The notes under the pieces: generated by a model
Told to the model about the DNA's origin: nothing
Seen by the model: the letters and a program-made list of their open reading frames with translations, nothing else
Databases searched by the model: none
Assembly (NCBI GenBank): GCA_040769385.1
Contig: JAXGLD010000004.1
Coordinates: 62,001 to 126,000, forward strand
Source of the DNA: PHAA01 sp022706565
GTDB lineage: Bacteria > Bacillota > Syntrophomonadia > Syntrophomonadales > Syntrophomonadaceae
Length of the DNA: 64,000 nt
Direction of reading: 5' to 3'
Position numbers and translations under genes: made by a program
Part shown: positions 16,372 to 25,440 of the stretch, in pieces
Layout of the letters: each line of letters opens with the position of its first letter
Numbering within the stretch: the first letter of the stretch is position 1

Positions 16372-18978
16372 CTACTCCCAGTTTTGCATGTCGTACCAGT
16401 TGCTGCCCGCCTTCATGGCCACCAGCAATGGCACCTTCAGCTGGTAAGCCGATTCCATGCAATCCTTCACCAGCGCTGCCGTTTCTTCCAGTTCTTCCTT
16501 GCGCACTTCCATCACCAGGTCGTCATGGACCTGCAGCAAAAGACGCGCGCCCAGCCTCCGTTCCTTCAGCGCGGCCACCACTTTGAGCATGGCCAGCTTG
16601 ATGATATCAGCCGAGCTGCCCTGGATGGGGGCGTTCAACGCCATGCGGCGGGCAAAGGACTGTACCATCTTATTTTTGGCGCGCAAGTCAGGCAGGTAAC
16701 GGCGGCGCCTGAGGATGGTCTCCACATAACCGGTCTCGGTGCCGAAGTCTACAATATCCTGCATATACTGACGCACTCCCGGATAGGCATCAAGGTATTC
16801 TTTGATGTAGCGGGCTGCCTCATGGCGGCTGACCCCGGTGCTGCGGGCCAGCCCGAAATCACTAATCCCGTAGATAATGCCAAAATTGACCGCCTTGGCC
16901 TTGCGGCGCAGATCTTCATCCACCCTCTCGATGGGCACATCGAATATCTCCGCAGCGGTGCGGGTATGAATGTCTATATCCTGCTTAAATGTGTCTATCA
17001 AGGTGGGATCCCCGCTGATATGGGCCAGGCAGCGCAGATCTATCTGCGAATAATCAGCCGAGAAGATCACCCAATCCTTGTCCGTGGCCACGAATGCCTT
17101 GCGGATACGGCGGCCCTCCTCCATGCGGATAGGGATGTTCTGCAGGTTGGGCTCAACGCTGGAGAGCCGCCCGGTAGCGGTAATGGCCTGTTTGAAGATA
17201 GTATGGATCCGGCCGGTGTCGGGGTGGATCAAGTTCTGGAGCGCGTCGGCATAGGTCGACTTCAACTTAGCCAGCTGCCGGTATTGCAGGATGTGGGGGA
17301 TTATCGGGTGCGCATCGACCAGCCCCTCCAGCACCTCCTGCCCGGTGGAATAGCCGCTCTTGGTCTTCTTGGCGGTAGGCAGGCCCAGGTCTTCAAACAA
17401 CACCTTGCCCAGCTGCTTGGGCGAGTTGATATTGAACGAGGAACCGGCCAGGTCTTCGATGCAGGCCTCCTCTTTTAATATGCGCGCGCCCAGGTCGTCG
17501 GCAATCGCTGCCAATGTGCGACGGTCCACTTTTATGCCGCAGAACTCCATATCTCCCAGGACATCGGATAGGGGCATCTCCAGGTTATCCAGCAAGTCTC
17601 TTAGCTCCGGCGGGGCCTGCCGGGCCAGCAGGTCGTAGACCGGTTTGATCTGGGCCGTCAGGAAAGCATCGGAACTGTTGCTCGTGTCCAGGCAGAGGTG
17701 ATGAGCCACCGTAGCCCGCAGATCTTCACTGGGGAAGGACGGGTCCAGCACGTATGTAAACAAAAGGGTGTCGCCCTTAACGCCCTGCAGACAGATGTCA
17801 TGTCTTAGCAGCAGGACCTGGGCAAACTTGACGTTATGCATGTATTTGGGCAAGGCTGGATCTTGCAGCAAAGGCTTGAGCCATTGCAGCTTGTCCCCGC
17901 CCCCATCGGTCATGTCGGCGAAATAAACCTGCTCCTGCCCGGCAATGAATACCTTCTCGATTTTGGCCCACATCGGATGGTGATAATCGGCCTCCAGGTG
18001 GATGCTGATCCCCTGGTCAGGATCCAGACCCCTCACCATTGCTTCTACCTGTCCCTCGTCGGTCAGTTCGAGAGCTTCCACTTCATGAGCCGGCGCCGCA
18101 TTGTCCGGGGCAGTCTCTTGCAGGGCACTGAGAAAATTGTTGAACTGCAGCCGCTGGTAGAGCGGGATCAACTCGGTGCGGTTTACCTCCTTAACCACAT
18201 AATCATCCAAATCACAGTCTATCTGCATGTGCCGGACTATAGTGGCCAGGTCGCGGCTCATGAAAGCCTGATCCTTGTAGGTGGTCAGGTTCTCCACCAC
18301 TTTCTTCCCCTTGACCTGATCGAGGTGTTCGTAGAGATTCTCCAGGCTGCCGAATTCTTTGATCAGCTTGATGGCGGTCTTGGGCCCCACTCCGGGCACC
18401 CCGGGTATGTTGTCGGACGTATCGCCCATCAAGGCTTTGATCTCGATCATCTGCTCCGGGTCAACTTCCCATTTTTCCTTAACCTTACCGGGGTCGTATA
18501 TTTCCATCTCGGTAATGCCTTTTTTGGTCATGTAGACGTGGGTGCACTCCGACACCAGCTGCAGGCTGTCATTGTCACCGGTGACGATAATGCAGTCCAT
18601 GCCCTCCTTCTCCGCCTTCAGGCTGAGGGTGCCGATGATGTCGTCGGCCTCGAAACCCTGGATCTCCAGGTAGGCGATATTCATGGCCTCCAGCACTTCC
18701 CGGATGAGGGCAAACTGGCCGCCCAATTCAGCCGGCGTCTCCTGGCGGGTGCCCTTGTAATCGGCGAAGGTCTCGTTGCGGAAGGTGACCCGGTCGCGGT
18801 CGAAGGCCACCAGAATGTGGGTAGGCTGCAGCTCCCGCACCACCCGGTTCAGCATGGTCAGAAAACCGTAGACGGCATTGGTATAGACCCCGTCCCTGGT
18901 CTGCAGCAGCGGTAAGGCATAAAAGGCCCGGAACAGCAGGCTGTTCCCGTCCAGTAACATGATCCTCTTGTCAGGCAT
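16372..18978 (-). CDS. polA: DNA polymerase I
   Basis: 868 aa. Residues 1-290 form the 5'-3' exonuclease (LLDGNSLLFRAFYALP, QGFEADDIIGTLS, GDTSDNIPGVPGVGPKTAIK). Residues about 310-480 correspond to the 3'-5' exonuclease fold but lack the DxE metal site: the expected position reads ISIHLEADYHHP. This predicts no proofreading, as in Taq and Bacillus enzymes. The C-terminal polymerase domain has DYSQIDLRCLAHISGD (motif A), RRKAKAVNFGIIYGIS (motif B) and LLLQVHDDLVMEV (motif C). It acts in Okazaki fragment maturation and repair. It is the first gene of the repair/CoA block. Confidence 0.97.
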   Translation of the reverse strand: MPDKRIMLLDGNSLLFRAFYALPLLQTRDGVYTNAVYGFLTMLNRVVRELQPTHILVAFDRDRVTFRNETFADYKGTRQETPAELGGQFALIREVLEAMNIAYLEIQGFEADDIIGTLSLKAEKEGMDCIIVTGDNDSLQLVSECTHVYMTKKGITEMEIYDPGKVKEKWEVDPEQMIEIKALMGDTSDNIPGVPGVGPKTAIKLIKEFGSLENLYEHLDQVKGKKVVENLTTYKDQAFMSRDLATIVRHMQIDCDLDDYVVKEVNRTELIPLYQRLQFNNFLSALQETAPDNAAPAHEVEALELTDEGQVEAMVRGLDPDQGISIHLEADYHHPMWAKIEKVFIAGQEQVYFADMTDGGGDKLQWLKPLLQDPALPKYMHNVKFAQVLLLRHDICLQGVKGDTLLFTYVLDPSFPSEDLRATVAHHLCLDTSNSSDAFLTAQIKPVYDLLARQAPPELRDLLDNLEMPLSDVLGDMEFCGIKVDRRTLAAIADDLGARILKEEACIEDLAGSSFNINSPKQLGKVLFEDLGLPTAKKTKSGYSTGQEVLEGLVDAHPIIPHILQYRQLAKLKSTYADALQNLIHPDTGRIHTIFKQAITATGRLSSVEPNLQNIPIRMEEGRRIRKAFVATDKDWVIFSADYSQIDLRCLAHISGDPTLIDTFKQDIDIHTRTAAEIFDVPIERVDEDLRRKAKAVNFGIIYGISDFGLARSTGVSRHEAARYIKEYLDAYPGVRQYMQDIVDFGTETGYVETILRRRRYLPDLRAKNKMVQSFARRMALNAPIQGSSADIIKLAMLKVVAALKERRLGARLLLQVHDDLVMEVRKEELEETAALVKDCMESAYQLKVPLLVAMKAGSNWYDMQNWE

Positions 18979-19122
18979 AGGTACATCTCCTCAAGCATGT
19001 ACTTAAATAAGAAACGGGCGAATATCGTATTTAGTATAGGCCCGGTCCTGTTACATTATATCTTGTTTGGACCGCTTAATAAATGACAGCCATACCATGC
19101 CTTCCTGCCCTCCCGCGGCGGT

Positions 19123-19167
19123 CTTAACAAGAACAGCGCCTGGACTAATAAGTATGGTTTGCGTCAG
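19123..19167 (+). promoter_or_regulatory. Promoter-like segment matching the tRNA-Leu(CAA) promoter
   Basis: CTTAACAAGAACA ... TTTGCGTCAG matches 20030-20073 over most of 44 bases. TTAACA is in the -35 position and AATAAG or TAAGTA near -10. It lies about 55 bases upstream of the metallo-hydrolase gene. Confidence 0.5.
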
Positions 19168-19217
19168 AGGGGATTTGCATTATTATTGAAACAACTATCG
19201 AATAGGAGGTATCGGTC

Positions 19218-19970
19218 ATGAAGATCCAGCTGCTGCGTCATGCCACCATGATTATCGAAATTGCAGGGAAACAAGTACTGGTCGACCCCATGCTGAGTGA
19301 ACCGGGTCAGATGCCAGCCATACCTGGCGTGGCTAACAGTTCCGATAATCCCCTGGTCGCCCTTCCAGTCAATCCCTCCGGGTTGACGAATGCCGATGCG
19401 GTTATAGTGACTCACACCCATTCGGACCACTTCGATGAAGCTGCCATCAGGGTTCTCCCCCACGACCGCCTGCTGTTCTGCCAACCAGCCGATACCGCCA
19501 AAATAATTGAGGCAGGATTCACGAATGCGATCGGCGTAGATGCAGCCTATCAATGGGAGGGAATAACCATTACCAGGACCGCCGGCCAGCACGGTACCGG
19601 TAAAATCGGCCAGAAGATGGGCCCGGTATCTGGTTTTGTGCTTGAAAGCAGTCAGGAACCCTCTCTTTATATCGCCGGAGACACCATCTGGTGCACCGAG
19701 GTGCAGGAAGTACTGGACAAACATCAGCCCCAGGTAATAGTGTGCTTTGCCGGAGGTGCCCAATTTGCCAGCGGCGACCCTATCACCATGACCAAGGAAG
19801 ATATCCTGGCGGTATGCCGCCACGCCCCCGCCGCCAAAGTCATCGCCGTCCACCTGGAGGCCTGGAACCATTGCTCGCTGACCCGGCAAGCTCTGAAAGA
19901 CTATGCGGCGGAGAACATGATAGCTGACCAGCTCCTTATCCCTGACGATGGTGAATGGATCATCATCTGA
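19218..19970 (+). CDS. MBL-fold metal-dependent hydrolase (UlaG-like)
   Basis: 250 aa. The metal site THTHSDHFDEAAI (HxHxDH) is near residue 72; LYIAGDTIWCTEV contains the bridging Asp; AVHLEAWNHCSLTR gives a late His. The N-terminus (LLRHATMIIEIAGKQVLVDP) matches the UlaG/YtnP branch of the metallo-beta-lactamase superfamily, which hydrolyses lactones or phosphoesters. The substrate cannot be told. The start has AGGAGG upstream. It is a single gene between polA and a tRNA. Confidence 0.85.
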   Translation: MKIQLLRHATMIIEIAGKQVLVDPMLSEPGQMPAIPGVANSSDNPLVALPVNPSGLTNADAVIVTHTHSDHFDEAAIRVLPHDRLLFCQPADTAKIIEAGFTNAIGVDAAYQWEGITITRTAGQHGTGKIGQKMGPVSGFVLESSQEPSLYIAGDTIWCTEVQEVLDKHQPQVIVCFAGGAQFASGDPITMTKEDILAVCRHAPAAKVIAVHLEAWNHCSLTRQALKDYAAENMIADQLLIPDDGEWIII

Positions 19971-20030
19971 GCCTCGGCCCTGGTTGGCCCGACGATGTGA
20001 GTGGTCAGGCGCTCAATACCCGCACCTATC

Positions 20031-20059
20031 TTGACAAGAACATCGGCGAAACTTATAAT
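20031..20059 (+). promoter_or_regulatory. Consensus promoter of tRNA-Leu(CAA)
   Basis: Perfect TTGACA, 17-bp spacer and perfect TATAAT, 38 bases before the tRNA. Confidence 0.85.
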
Positions 20060-20096
20060 TAGTTTTGCGTCAGCAGTGGCGCCTATATTTTCACCA

Positions 20097-20180
20097 GCCA
20101 GAGTGTCGGAATTGGCAGACGAGCGCGACTCAAAATCGTGTGCCTTGTGCGTGTGGGTTCGAGTCCCACCTCTGGCACCA
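20097..20180 (+). tRNA. tRNA-Leu, anticodon CAA
   Basis: 84 nt with encoded CCA. The acceptor stem GCCAGAG pairs with CTCTGGC. The anticodon loop CTCAAAA gives CAA. The T arm GGGTTCGAGTCCC and a long variable arm are present. Confidence 0.95.
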
Positions 20181-20189
20181 TCAGAAAAA

Positions 20190-20209
20190 AAGAGGGTTTA
20201 GGCCCTCTT
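20190..20209 (+). terminator. Terminator of tRNA-Leu(CAA)
   Basis: AAGAGGG/CCCTCTT stem with a 6-nt loop, followed by TAATTTTTTT. Confidence 0.85.
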
Positions 20210-20329
20210 AATTTTTTTCTAATACTCACTGCGCCCGATTTACCTGTCATGCAACTATAGCATGGCCCTTTTTTTTTCTAACCTGATTAGGATTTACCTG
20301 TAGTTAAGATGGTACCTAAACATTTATTC

Positions 20330-21109
20330 TTAGCCTATTAAACTCCCAGTCATATTAAGCCATCGAGGCCAATACATACGATAATAATACACTTTGCACG
20401 AATAGAATACGTACCAAATAGCTGCGACAACCCATATGCAAGCATATAATTCTATTTTTACTAAGTTGTGATAAAGTGAATAGGCACAAATTCCACCCAT
20501 AGCCAAAATACAGGCAATATACAATATTTCAAGAATTAGTATTACTCCTTTGTTTTGATATTTAATAATACTCCAGTCAATCGGTTGAAAACCTAAGGGA
20601 ACCCCCTTTATTCTCGAATCTACTGACCAATTGCACTTATCACCGCCCTCATAAAGGATATGTATTAGGGCTCCATCCATGGATTCGAGCACCTCGTCCC
20701 CCTCTATATTGATTTCTACTTCCCTGTCCTTTATGTTTAGATTTAATGGCAAATCGTCTCTACTCTTTTTGTCTATCGTCGCATGTATTATCTTTGCATT
20801 GTCTGCTTTTATTGTTATGCTCCTTAATATGTCATCCTTCTCGATATAATCCTTTCCACCATTCCACAACGCTATTTCAGTATAATACGTTGCCTTTTTA
20901 GTAATTCCGTCAGATAAAGGCTCAGCCTCTTCTACAACAATTCGGTTATTATTTACCGTATAGAGCGGCATTCTAAGTAGCCTACTTTTGTAATATAAAA
21001 AGATGGCCAAGACTATCCCTAGTGCCCAAAGGGCGAATCCTACATAATTGAGTAACGTCGAAAGATCTACTGAGTAATTACCTAAGTCAACTATCGTTAA
21101 TTCCCCCAT
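20330..21109 (-). CDS. Hypothetical membrane protein, 259 aa
   Basis: Not recognised. One hydrophobic segment is near residues 20-42 (YVGFALWALGIVLAIFLYY). A soluble, mostly beta-type domain with many charged residues spans about 45-180 (WNGGKDYIEKDDILRSITI). Two membrane segments are near the C-terminus (VILILEILYIACILAMGGIC and LYACIWVVAAIWYVF). The gene is AT-rich compared with the neighbouring housekeeping genes. It is divergent from the type I restriction operon and next to a tRNA, so it belongs to the accessory patch. A defence-related role is conceivable but unproven. Confidence 0.55.
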   Translation of the reverse strand: MGELTIVDLGNYSVDLSTLLNYVGFALWALGIVLAIFLYYKSRLLRMPLYTVNNNRIVVEEAEPLSDGITKKATYYTEIALWNGGKDYIEKDDILRSITIKADNAKIIHATIDKKSRDDLPLNLNIKDREVEINIEGDEVLESMDGALIHILYEGGDKCNWSVDSRIKGVPLGFQPIDWSIIKYQNKGVILILEILYIACILAMGGICAYSLYHNLVKIELYACIWVVAAIWYVFYSCKVYYYRMYWPRWLNMTGSLIG

Positions 21110-21289
21110 TCACAACCTCATAATTCTTTGACCATCATTTGTCCGCTTGATTTACAGTAATAGACCAATGTTATGTGACTTAGGTCATCTTCGCGCGTTT
21201 AAGAGTTTTTACTTTTCCCTTTTTTATAATGGTAACAAAAAATATGGTAAAATATGAGACTATAATAACTGTACACTTGGAGTACAATT

Positions 21290-24046
21290 ATGAACCAGAA
21301 TCCTGAGCAAACTGCCAGAGATAATATTGATAAACAACTCCGAGCTTGTGGCTGGTTGATTCAAGACCTAAAAGGAATAAGCTTGCAGGCTGGTATTGGT
21401 GTGGCCGTACGAGAGTATCCCACTGAGCAGGGACCGGCTGACTACATCCTTTTTGTTGAAGGCAAACCGGTAGGAGTCATCGAGGCCAAGCGGGAGGATT
21501 TAGGTTTTAAACTCACCACGGTGGAAGAACAGTCGGGCGGATATGCGGTGAGTAAACTAAAGTACCTGAACAATGAGCCATTACCGTTCATTTATGAAAG
21601 TACCGGAATATTAACCCGTTTTACCGATTGCCGAGATCCAAAACCGAGAGCCAGAGAGGTCTTTTCTTTCCATCGCCCCGAGAGTCTCCGGGATTGGCTA
21701 AAATCCAACGCATCCCTACCCCACCGTCTGCAAAATCTCCCCCAACTTGACAGCCAGGGCTTCCGCGATTGCCAGGTTAAAGCCCTCGCTAACCTTGACC
21801 TTTCGTTCAAGAATAATTGTCCCCGGGCCCTGATTCAAATGGCCACGGGGGCTGGGAAGACCTTCACCGCTATTACTGCCATTTACCGGCTGATTAAATT
21901 CGCCCATGTCAACCGGGTGCTGTTTTTGGTAGATACCAAGAACCTTGGGGAGCAGGCTGAACAAGAGTTTATGGCTTATCTCCCCAATGATGATAACCGC
22001 AAATTTACCGAACTCTACAACGTGCAGCGCCTTAAATCCAGCTATGTGGCCACGGATAGCCAGGTGTGTATCAGCACCATTCAAAGGCTCTATTCGATTC
22101 TAAAGGGCGAGGAATTAGACGAATCCGCCGAGGAAAACAATCCCGCGGAGGCCCGTTGGGATAAGCGGGAACCGCTTCCGGTCGTCTACAATCCTAAGCT
22201 TCCCATCGAGTTCTTCGATGTCATCATCATTGATGAGTGCCACCGCAGCATCTACAATCTCTGGAAACAGGTCTTGGATTATTTCGATGCCTTCTTAATC
22301 GGTTTAACAGCTACCCCGGATAAACGCACCTTCGGTTTTTTTAACCAGAATGTGGTCAGTGAATATACCCATGAGGAAGCCGTGGCTGATGGGGTCAACG
22401 TGGGTTACGATGTCTTCATTATTGAAACCGAAATCAGCAAGAAAGGCTCGGCTATCTGGCAGGGGGAATGGGTAGACCGGCGGGAGAGGCTTTCCCGCAA
22501 GAAACGCTGGGAGCAGTTGGACGAGAACTTTACCTATACCGGCAAGGACTTGGACAGAGTAGTTGTTAATCCCAGCCAGATCAGGGCCATAATCCGGACT
22601 TTCAAAGACCGGCTGCCACAGATCTTCCCCGAAAGAAAAGAGGTGCCTAAAACCCTTATCTTTGCCAAGGATGACAGCCATGCCGATGACATTATCCAAA
22701 TCGTCCGGGAGGAATTTGGCGAAGGCAATCAGTTCTGCAAGAAGGTGACTTACAAAGCAGAAGAAGATCCCAAGTCAATCCTAGCTCAATTCCGCAATGA
22801 CTATTATCCCCGCGTGGCCGTTACTGTCGATATGATTGCTACCGGCACCGATGTGCGTCCCCTGGAATGCCTGGTCTTCATGCGAGATGTGAAGAGCAAG
22901 AACTATTTTGAGCAGATGAAAGGCCGCGGAACTAGAACCATTACCCTGGACGACCTGCGCAAAGTCACCCCATCGGCCACCTATACCAAAGACCATTTTG
23001 TAATTATCGATGCGGTAGGAGTGACCAAGTCGACCAAAACCGATAGCCGTCCCCTGGAGAGGAAACCCAGCGTACCCCTTAAGGATCTGTTGACCGCGGT
23101 GGCAGTTGGTGCCCGTGACGAGGACCTGTTCACCAGCCTGGCTGGTCGTCTGGCGCGCCTGGAACAAATCATGACCGCCCAGGAAAAACAGCAATTTTCA
23201 GAAAAAGCTCAAGGTAAGAGCATCAGCCAGGTGGTCAAGAACCTGCTGGGAGCCTATGATCCTGATAATATTGAAAATAAAGCCCTGACTGAGCTTGCGG
23301 AACCGTCCGACCATCTGCCTGGAGAAGCAGAACTTGCAGCCGCACAGGAAGACCTGATGAAAATCGCTGCCGCTCCATTTACCGGCGATCTCAATGCCTT
23401 TATCGATAATGTGCGCAAAATTCATGAGCAGGTCATTGACAATATCAACATCGATACGCTTGATTTTGCCGGGTGGGATCAAGAGGCTAAGGGTAAGGCG
23501 GCCGAACTGGCTCACGAGTTTGCGGCTTATCTGGAAACCAATAAGGATGAGATAACCGCCTTGCAGATTTATTATAACCAGCCCTATCGCCGCCGGGAGA
23601 TTACCGAGAAGATGATAAAAGATGTGCTGAACCTGATCAAAACTGACAAACCAGCCTTGGCCCCCCTGCGGGTCTGGAAAGCGTACGAGCAGCTTGATAA
23701 AATCGTCGGCGGTTCTCCCAAAACAGAGCTTACCGCTTTGGTGGCCTTGATCAGGAGAATAACCGGACTCGATCAAATCCTGACGCCTTATGATAAGACC
23801 GTCGACCGCAATTTCCAGGACTGGATTTTCAAAAGACATGCCGGAGCCGGGGAGAAATTCACCACAGAACAGATGGCTTGGCTGCACATGATGAAGGATC
23901 ATATAGCCATTTCGTTCCACCTGGACCAAGAAGATTTTGACTATGATCCCTTCAATGCCCAGGGTGGCTTAGGTAAAGCCTGGCAGCTCTTTGGGGATAA
24001 GACCAATGAGATTATTCAAGTACTGAATGAAGTATTGGTGGCATAG
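21290..24046 (+). CDS. hsdR: Type I restriction enzyme, R subunit
   Basis: 918 aa. The N-terminal nuclease region (ADYILFVEGKPVGVIEAKRE) has the D...ExK arrangement. The helicase follows with MATGAGKTFTAITAIYRLI (Walker A), IIIDECHRSIYN (DECH box), LTATPDKRT and DMIATGTDVRPLECLVFMRD. The C-terminal portion resembles the EcoEI R C-terminal domain. It translocates and cuts DNA as part of R2M2S1. The ATG has GGAG seven bases upstream. It is followed directly by hsdS (gap of two bases). Confidence 0.95.
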   Translation: MNQNPEQTARDNIDKQLRACGWLIQDLKGISLQAGIGVAVREYPTEQGPADYILFVEGKPVGVIEAKREDLGFKLTTVEEQSGGYAVSKLKYLNNEPLPFIYESTGILTRFTDCRDPKPRAREVFSFHRPESLRDWLKSNASLPHRLQNLPQLDSQGFRDCQVKALANLDLSFKNNCPRALIQMATGAGKTFTAITAIYRLIKFAHVNRVLFLVDTKNLGEQAEQEFMAYLPNDDNRKFTELYNVQRLKSSYVATDSQVCISTIQRLYSILKGEELDESAEENNPAEARWDKREPLPVVYNPKLPIEFFDVIIIDECHRSIYNLWKQVLDYFDAFLIGLTATPDKRTFGFFNQNVVSEYTHEEAVADGVNVGYDVFIIETEISKKGSAIWQGEWVDRRERLSRKKRWEQLDENFTYTGKDLDRVVVNPSQIRAIIRTFKDRLPQIFPERKEVPKTLIFAKDDSHADDIIQIVREEFGEGNQFCKKVTYKAEEDPKSILAQFRNDYYPRVAVTVDMIATGTDVRPLECLVFMRDVKSKNYFEQMKGRGTRTITLDDLRKVTPSATYTKDHFVIIDAVGVTKSTKTDSRPLERKPSVPLKDLLTAVAVGARDEDLFTSLAGRLARLEQIMTAQEKQQFSEKAQGKSISQVVKNLLGAYDPDNIENKALTELAEPSDHLPGEAELAAAQEDLMKIAAAPFTGDLNAFIDNVRKIHEQVIDNINIDTLDFAGWDQEAKGKAAELAHEFAAYLETNKDEITALQIYYNQPYRRREITEKMIKDVLNLIKTDKPALAPLRVWKAYEQLDKIVGGSPKTELTALVALIRRITGLDQILTPYDKTVDRNFQDWIFKRHAGAGEKFTTEQMAWLHMMKDHIAISFHLDQEDFDYDPFNAQGGLGKAWQLFGDKTNEIIQVLNEVLVA

Positions 24047-24048
24047 AG

Positions 24049-25440
24049 ATGGATGTTTCTTTGAAAAGAAGTGATTGGGAAACCTCATCTGTTGGTTTGT
24101 TAGGGAATCTATTAAAGGGAGTGTCGTATAAGAAAGACGATGCAAAAAAAACTGTGACCGCAGGCAATTTCCCGATATTGAGAGCTAATAATATTGTGAG
24201 TGGCGCCCTTTATTTTGAAGATCTTGTTTATGTTCCCCAGAGATATATTTCGGATGTTCAATTTATTAAACGGCATGATATCATCTTCTGCATGTCCAGC
24301 GGGAGCAAACACTTAGTGGGGAAATCAGCCAAGGCTGCATCAGATTTTAAAGGAAGTTGTGGAGCTTTTTGCGCGTTGTTCAGACCACTGGATTTAGTCG
24401 ACCCGAATTACCTGGCTTACTTCTTCCAAGGACCATACTATAAGCTGGTAATAAGTGAAATATCAAAAGGCACAAATATTAATAATCTAAAACGCGAGCA
24501 TATTGTTGACTTGGTTGTGCCCCTTCCCCCTTTACCCGAGCAGCGACATATCGTGGCCAAAATCGGAGGGCTTTTCAGCGAGTTGGATAAAGGGGTTGAA
24601 ACACTAAAAACCCTCCAGCAGCAGCTCAAAATCTACCGGCAGGCAGTGCTTAAAGCTGCCTTTGCAGGGAAGTTGACGGAAAAAGTTCAAAGTGGAAACT
24701 GGCCTTTAGTATGCTTAAGAGATATTGCCGAATACATTACGGATGGAGATCATCAGCCTCCACCGAAGTCCATAAGTGGCATACCCTTCATTACGATTTC
24801 TAATATCGATCAAAATAATCGAATAGACTTTTCACAAAGTTTTTATGTGGATAAGGATTATTACCATAGACTTAAAAATAATAGAAAGCCTAGAAAAGGC
24901 GATGTACTATATACAGTCACCGGATCTTATGGTATCCCCGTATTAATAGATTTTGATAAGGAGTTTTGTTTCCAGAGACATATTGGTCTTATTAGGCCCC
25001 AAAAAGGTATAAGTTCCAAATGGCTTTATTATTTGTTACAAAGCCCGGCATTCTATCAGCAAGCGTTAAGAGTTTCAACCGGGACAGCTCAAAAAACCAT
25101 TCCGCTATCTGGCTTAAGAAGCATAGTTGTTCCTTTTATGACATCCAAGGAGCAGGAGGTCCTTGTATCCGAAATCGAATCCCGCCTCTCTGTTGCCGAT
25201 ATAATTGAAGAAACCATTAAACAAACACTGCAGCAGTCCGAGGCCCTGCGCCAGAGTATCCTGAAAAAGGCTTTTGAAGGCCGTTTGTTATCAGCAGCAG
25301 AATTAGAAGAACTGCGCAAGGAACCGGACTGGGAACCGGCCAGCGTCTTACTGGAGAAAATCAAAGCCCAAAAAGCGGCTGCGGATGCATTGAAGACACC
25401 CACCAAGAAATCTGCCCGGAAAGGTAAGAAGCAAGCATGA
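24049..25440 (+). CDS. hsdS: Type I restriction-modification, specificity subunit
   Basis: 463 aa with two target-recognition domains. The first ends with VDLVVPLPPLPEQRHIVAKI; the second ends with GLRSIVVPFMTSKEQEVLVS. Each is followed by a helical spacer (KTLQQQLKIYRQAVLKAAFA and QTLQQSEALRQSILKKAFEG), the usual conserved repeats. It reads the bipartite DNA target. The C-terminal tail is Lys/Ala-rich. It overlaps hsdM by four bases (ATGA). The AT-rich target-recognition parts contrast with the spacer regions, typical of domain exchange. Confidence 0.93.
   Translation: MDVSLKRSDWETSSVGLLGNLLKGVSYKKDDAKKTVTAGNFPILRANNIVSGALYFEDLVYVPQRYISDVQFIKRHDIIFCMSSGSKHLVGKSAKAASDFKGSCGAFCALFRPLDLVDPNYLAYFFQGPYYKLVISEISKGTNINNLKREHIVDLVVPLPPLPEQRHIVAKIGGLFSELDKGVETLKTLQQQLKIYRQAVLKAAFAGKLTEKVQSGNWPLVCLRDIAEYITDGDHQPPPKSISGIPFITISNIDQNNRIDFSQSFYVDKDYYHRLKNNRKPRKGDVLYTVTGSYGIPVLIDFDKEFCFQRHIGLIRPQKGISSKWLYYLLQSPAFYQQALRVSTGTAQKTIPLSGLRSIVVPFMTSKEQEVLVSEIESRLSVADIIEETIKQTLQQSEALRQSILKKAFEGRLLSAAELEELRKEPDWEPASVLLEKIKAQKAAADALKTPTKKSARKGKKQA

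Noticed and set aside
16384..18915. Long plus-strand open frames opposite polA
   Set aside because: Antisense shadows of polA, which has full motif support.
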